Source of the DNA: Holophagales bacterium
GTDB lineage: Bacteria > Acidobacteriota > Holophagae > Holophagales > Holophagaceae
Assembly (NCBI GenBank): GCA_031256155.1
Contig: JAIRRD010000143.1
Span: 1-5,697, forward strand
Length of the DNA stretch: 5,697 nucleotides
Reading direction: 5' to 3'
Below, one piece after another: positions 4,280-5,697 of this stretch; position 1 is the stretch's first letter; each line of letters opens with the position of its first letter. Both the position numbers and the translations under genes were made by a program. The notes under the pieces are model-generated. The model did no database searches, had not been told where the DNA came from, and worked only from the letters and a program-made list of their open reading frames with translations.

Positions 4280-5479
4280 TCATTCAATAATTTCGTCAAC
4301 GCGGCCAGAACCAACTGTGCGGCCACCTTCACGAATAGCGAACTTCAATCCCTTTTCCATGGCGATGGGGCAAATCAGTTCTATCGTAAGTGTTACATTA
4401 TCGCCGGGCATAACCATTTCGCGGCCCGCTTCCAAAGTGATGGAGCCAGTAACGTCAGTGGTGCGGAAGTAGAACTGCGGACGATACTTGTTGAAAAAGG
4501 GTGTATGACGTCCGCCTTCATCCTTGCTCAAAACGTACACAGCCGCAGTGAATTTGGTGTGTGGTGTGATACTGCCCGGTTTTGCAAGCACCTGACCGCG
4601 TTCAACATCCTTGCGGTCAACGCCGCGAAGCAGAATACCAGCATTATCACCAGCTTCGCCCTGATCCAGGAGCTTCTTAAACATTTCAACGCCAGTGACA
4701 ACCTTCTTGACGGTATCACGAATACCAACGATTTCAACTTCTTCACTGACTTTGACAATGCCCTGTTCAATACGGCCGGTCACAACAGTGCCGCGGCCGG
4801 TAATTGTAAAGACATCTTCAATCGGCATCAGGAAAGGTCTGTCCTTCGGACGAGCCGGATCGGGAATAAAGCTGTCAACAGCATCCATCAAATCATAAAT
4901 AAAGGCAACATCAGGAGCGTCTATGTTACCGGACGTCGCGGCATCAAGGGCAAGGCGGGCAGAACCACGAATGATGGGTGTATCATCGCCTGGGAACTCA
5001 TAGGAAGAGAGGAGTTCTCTGAGCTCCATCTCAACAAGGTCAGCCAATTCCGGATCCGCTATATCCATCTTGTTCATACAAACAACAATTGCTGGCACAC
5101 CAACCTGACGGGCGAGCAGAATATGCTCACGAGTCTGGGGCATTGGGCCATCGGTAGCGGCAACAACAAGAATCGCACCATCCATCTGGGCTGCGCCTGT
5201 AATCATGTTCTTGATGTAGTCAGCGTGACCGGGGCAGTCAACGTGAGCGTAGTGGCGGCGCTCGGTCTGATATTCAACGTGCGCGGTATTGATCGTGATC
5301 CCGCGGGCTTTTTCTTCCGGCGCGGAGTCAATTTCTTCGTAACTCTTTGTAGCCCCGCCGAACTTCTTGGAAAGCACGTAAGTAATGGCAGCAGTCAAGG
5401 TCGTTTTGCCATGGTCAACGTGTCCTATAGTCCCGATATTTACGTGGGGTTTGGAACGATCAAATTTTTCTTTGGCCAC
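4280..5479 (-). CDS. tuf: Elongation factor Tu, 399 aa
   Basis: EF-Tu is a GTPase that delivers aminoacyl-tRNA to the ribosomal A site in the cytoplasm. All G motifs are present: GHVDHGKT (19-26), RGITI (59-63), DCPGH (81-85, with His85 the catalytic His), NKMD (136-139) and GSA (172-174). Domain 2 (about 208-300) includes [13 protein letters not shown], and domain 3 ends [17 protein letters not shown]. The start is GTG at 5479, preceded by a perfect AGGAGG with a 5-nt spacer; the protein then reads [17 protein letters not shown] as in other EF-Tu proteins. The open frame continues upstream to 5605, but that part runs through tRNA-Thr. Its place after tRNA-Gly and tRNA-Thr matches the tufB locus of other bacteria. 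Whether a second tuf exists elsewhere cannot be told. Confidence 0.99.
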   Translation of the reverse strand: MAKEKFDRSKPHVNIGTIGHVDHGKTTLTAAITYVLSKKFGGATKSYEEIDSAPEEKARGITINTAHVEYQTERRHYAHVDCPGHADYIKNMITGAAQMDGAILVVAATDGPMPQTREHILLARQVGVPAIVVCMNKMDIADPELADLVEMELRELLSSYEFPGDDTPIIRGSARLALDAATSGNIDAPDVAFIYDLMDAVDSFIPDPARPKDRPFLMPIEDVFTITGRGTVVTGRIEQGIVKVSEEVEIVGIRDTVKKVVTGVEMFKKLLDQGEAGDNAGILLRGVDRKDVERGQVLAKPGSITPHTKFTAAVYVLSKDEGGRHTPFFNKYRPQFYFRTTDVTGSITLEAGREMVMPGDNVTLTIELICPIAMEKGLKFAIREGGRTVGSGRVDEIIE

Positions 5480-5484
5480 AATAG

Positions 5485-5490
5485 CCTCCT
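5485..5490 (-). promoter_or_regulatory. tuf ribosome binding site deciding a GTG start
   Basis: AGGAGG at 5490-5485 stands 5 nt before GTG at 5479. This fixes the start at GTG; the family-conserved second residue, Ala of the AKEKF segment, follows directly. Confidence 0.85.
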
Positions 5491-5498
5491 GTGTGTTG

Positions 5499-5528
5499 TT
5501 ATTAAACAGCCATTGGTTGTTGTAATAA
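5499..5528 (-). promoter_or_regulatory. Possible hairpin in the tuf leader
   Basis: TTATTA (5528-5523) pairs with TAATAA (5504-5499). Inside it, AACA (5521-5518) pairs with TGTT (5508-5505) after a bulged C, then an A-C mismatch, then CC with GG around a 3-nt loop. It ends 8 nt upstream of the AGGAGG site. The outer pairs are all A-U, so the fold is weak, and any role is speculative. Confidence 0.3.
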
Positions 5529-5544
5529 AGGTGTGACTTAAGGG

Positions 5545-5619
5545 TGGAGCCCACAGCCGGGATTGAACCGGCGACCTCATCCTTACCAAGGATGCGCTCT
5601 GCCACTGAGCTATGTGGGC
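5545..5619 (-). tRNA. tRNA-Thr (GGU anticodon)
   Basis: It is a complete 75-nt cloverleaf: acceptor GCCCACA/TGTGGGC, D arm GCTC-AGTGGCAG-AGC, anticodon stem CATCC/GGATG with loop TTGGTAA (anticodon GGT), variable AGGTC, T arm GCCGG-TTCAATC-CCGGC, discriminator T and an encoded CCA. It lies 65 nt upstream of tuf, the usual thrT-tuf arrangement, so it is probably co-transcribed with tuf and released by RNase P and 3' processing. Confidence 0.97.
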
Positions 5620-5662
5620 CTGCCTGAACAACTTGGGACGAAGATTACTCCCGACCTAAGTT

Positions 5663-5697
5663 TGGAGCGGGAAACGGGGTTCGAACCCGCGACATTC
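5663..5697 (-). tRNA. tRNA 3' half, probably tRNA-Gly (cut by window edge)
   Basis: The visible part is the T arm GCGGG-TTCGAAC-CCCGT, the acceptor 3' strand TTCCCGC, discriminator T and an encoded CCA. An acceptor 5' strand GCGGGAA is implied, which with U73 is typical of bacterial tRNA-Gly. The position upstream of tRNA-Thr and tuf matches glyT-thrT-tuf in other bacteria. The anticodon lies beyond the window, so GCC versus UCC cannot be decided. Confidence 0.8.

Noticed and set aside
4271..5536. A 421-codon open frame on the plus strand
   Set aside because: It is antisense to tuf over nearly its whole length, its translation shows no family resemblance, and EF-Tu on the other strand is certain. 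Strong codon bias in tuf readily creates such a shadow.
5480..5605. N-terminal extension of EF-Tu by 42 residues
   Set aside because: The extension is translated tRNA-Thr and leader sequence; the GTG at 5479 with AGGAGG is the true start.
1..5697. Search for mobile elements, CRISPR arrays, phage, toxin-antitoxin or defence genes
   Set aside because: Every stretch is accounted for by core operon genes, tRNAs and their spacers; no transposase, repeat array or att-like duplication of the tRNA 3' ends was seen.

Overview
The window is one side of a core translation/transcription operon, read entirely from the minus strand. In order of transcription (high to low coordinate) it holds: the 3' end of a tRNA-Gly, tRNA-Thr(GGU), tuf (EF-Tu), rpmG (bL33), tRNA-Trp(CCA), secE, nusG, rplK (uL11), rplA (uL1), rplJ (uL10), rplL (bL12), a 470-nt non-coding gap, and the first 114 codons of rpoB. 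This is the classic bacterial tRNA-tuf-tRNA-secE-nusG-rplKAJL-rpoBC arrangement. No credible gene lies on the plus strand; the long plus-strand open frames are antisense shadows of tuf and the ribosomal protein genes.

The organism is a bacterium of moderate GC content that uses Shine-Dalgarno sites before every gene, encodes the tRNA CCA ends, and has a zinc-binding (Cys4) L33. The phylum cannot be fixed from the sequence. The best lineage marker is the start of RpoB. After the conserved block ending EFVDYTVG, where most bacterial beta subunits continue with a GEPKYDxxEC-like segment, this one enters a Cys-rich stretch (CxCG, then CxxCG) that looks like a zinc ribbon. I have a faint, unverified memory of similar beta insertions in some Acidobacteriota-like lineages, and I use it only as a suggestion.

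Layout: 5545-5697 tRNAs; 4280-5479 tuf with a GTG start; 4105-4254 rpmG; 3957-4032 tRNA-Trp; 3699-3890 secE with a TTG start and its ribosome binding site inside a small hairpin; 3051-3686 nusG; 2951-3050 rplK leader with strong stems; 2519-2950 rplK; 2432-2518 spacer with two hairpins; 1739-2431 rplA; 1237-1731 rplJ, only 7 nt after rplA; 814-1191 rplL; 344-813 structured gap with a probable rpoB promoter, a terminator-like hairpin and several stems; 1-343 rpoB start.

Functionally the genes supply the ribosomal GTPase centre and stalks (L11, L10, L12, L1), the elongation factor that works there (EF-Tu) with its Thr, Gly and Trp tRNA substrates, a secretion translocase subunit (SecE), a transcription elongation factor (NusG) and RNA polymerase itself. 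I see no mobile element, CRISPR array, phage gene or new multi-gene system. The points worth a second look are the RpoB Cys-rich insertion, the structured rplL-rpoB gap with its apparent own promoter, and the RNA hairpins in the secE, rplK and rplA leaders.
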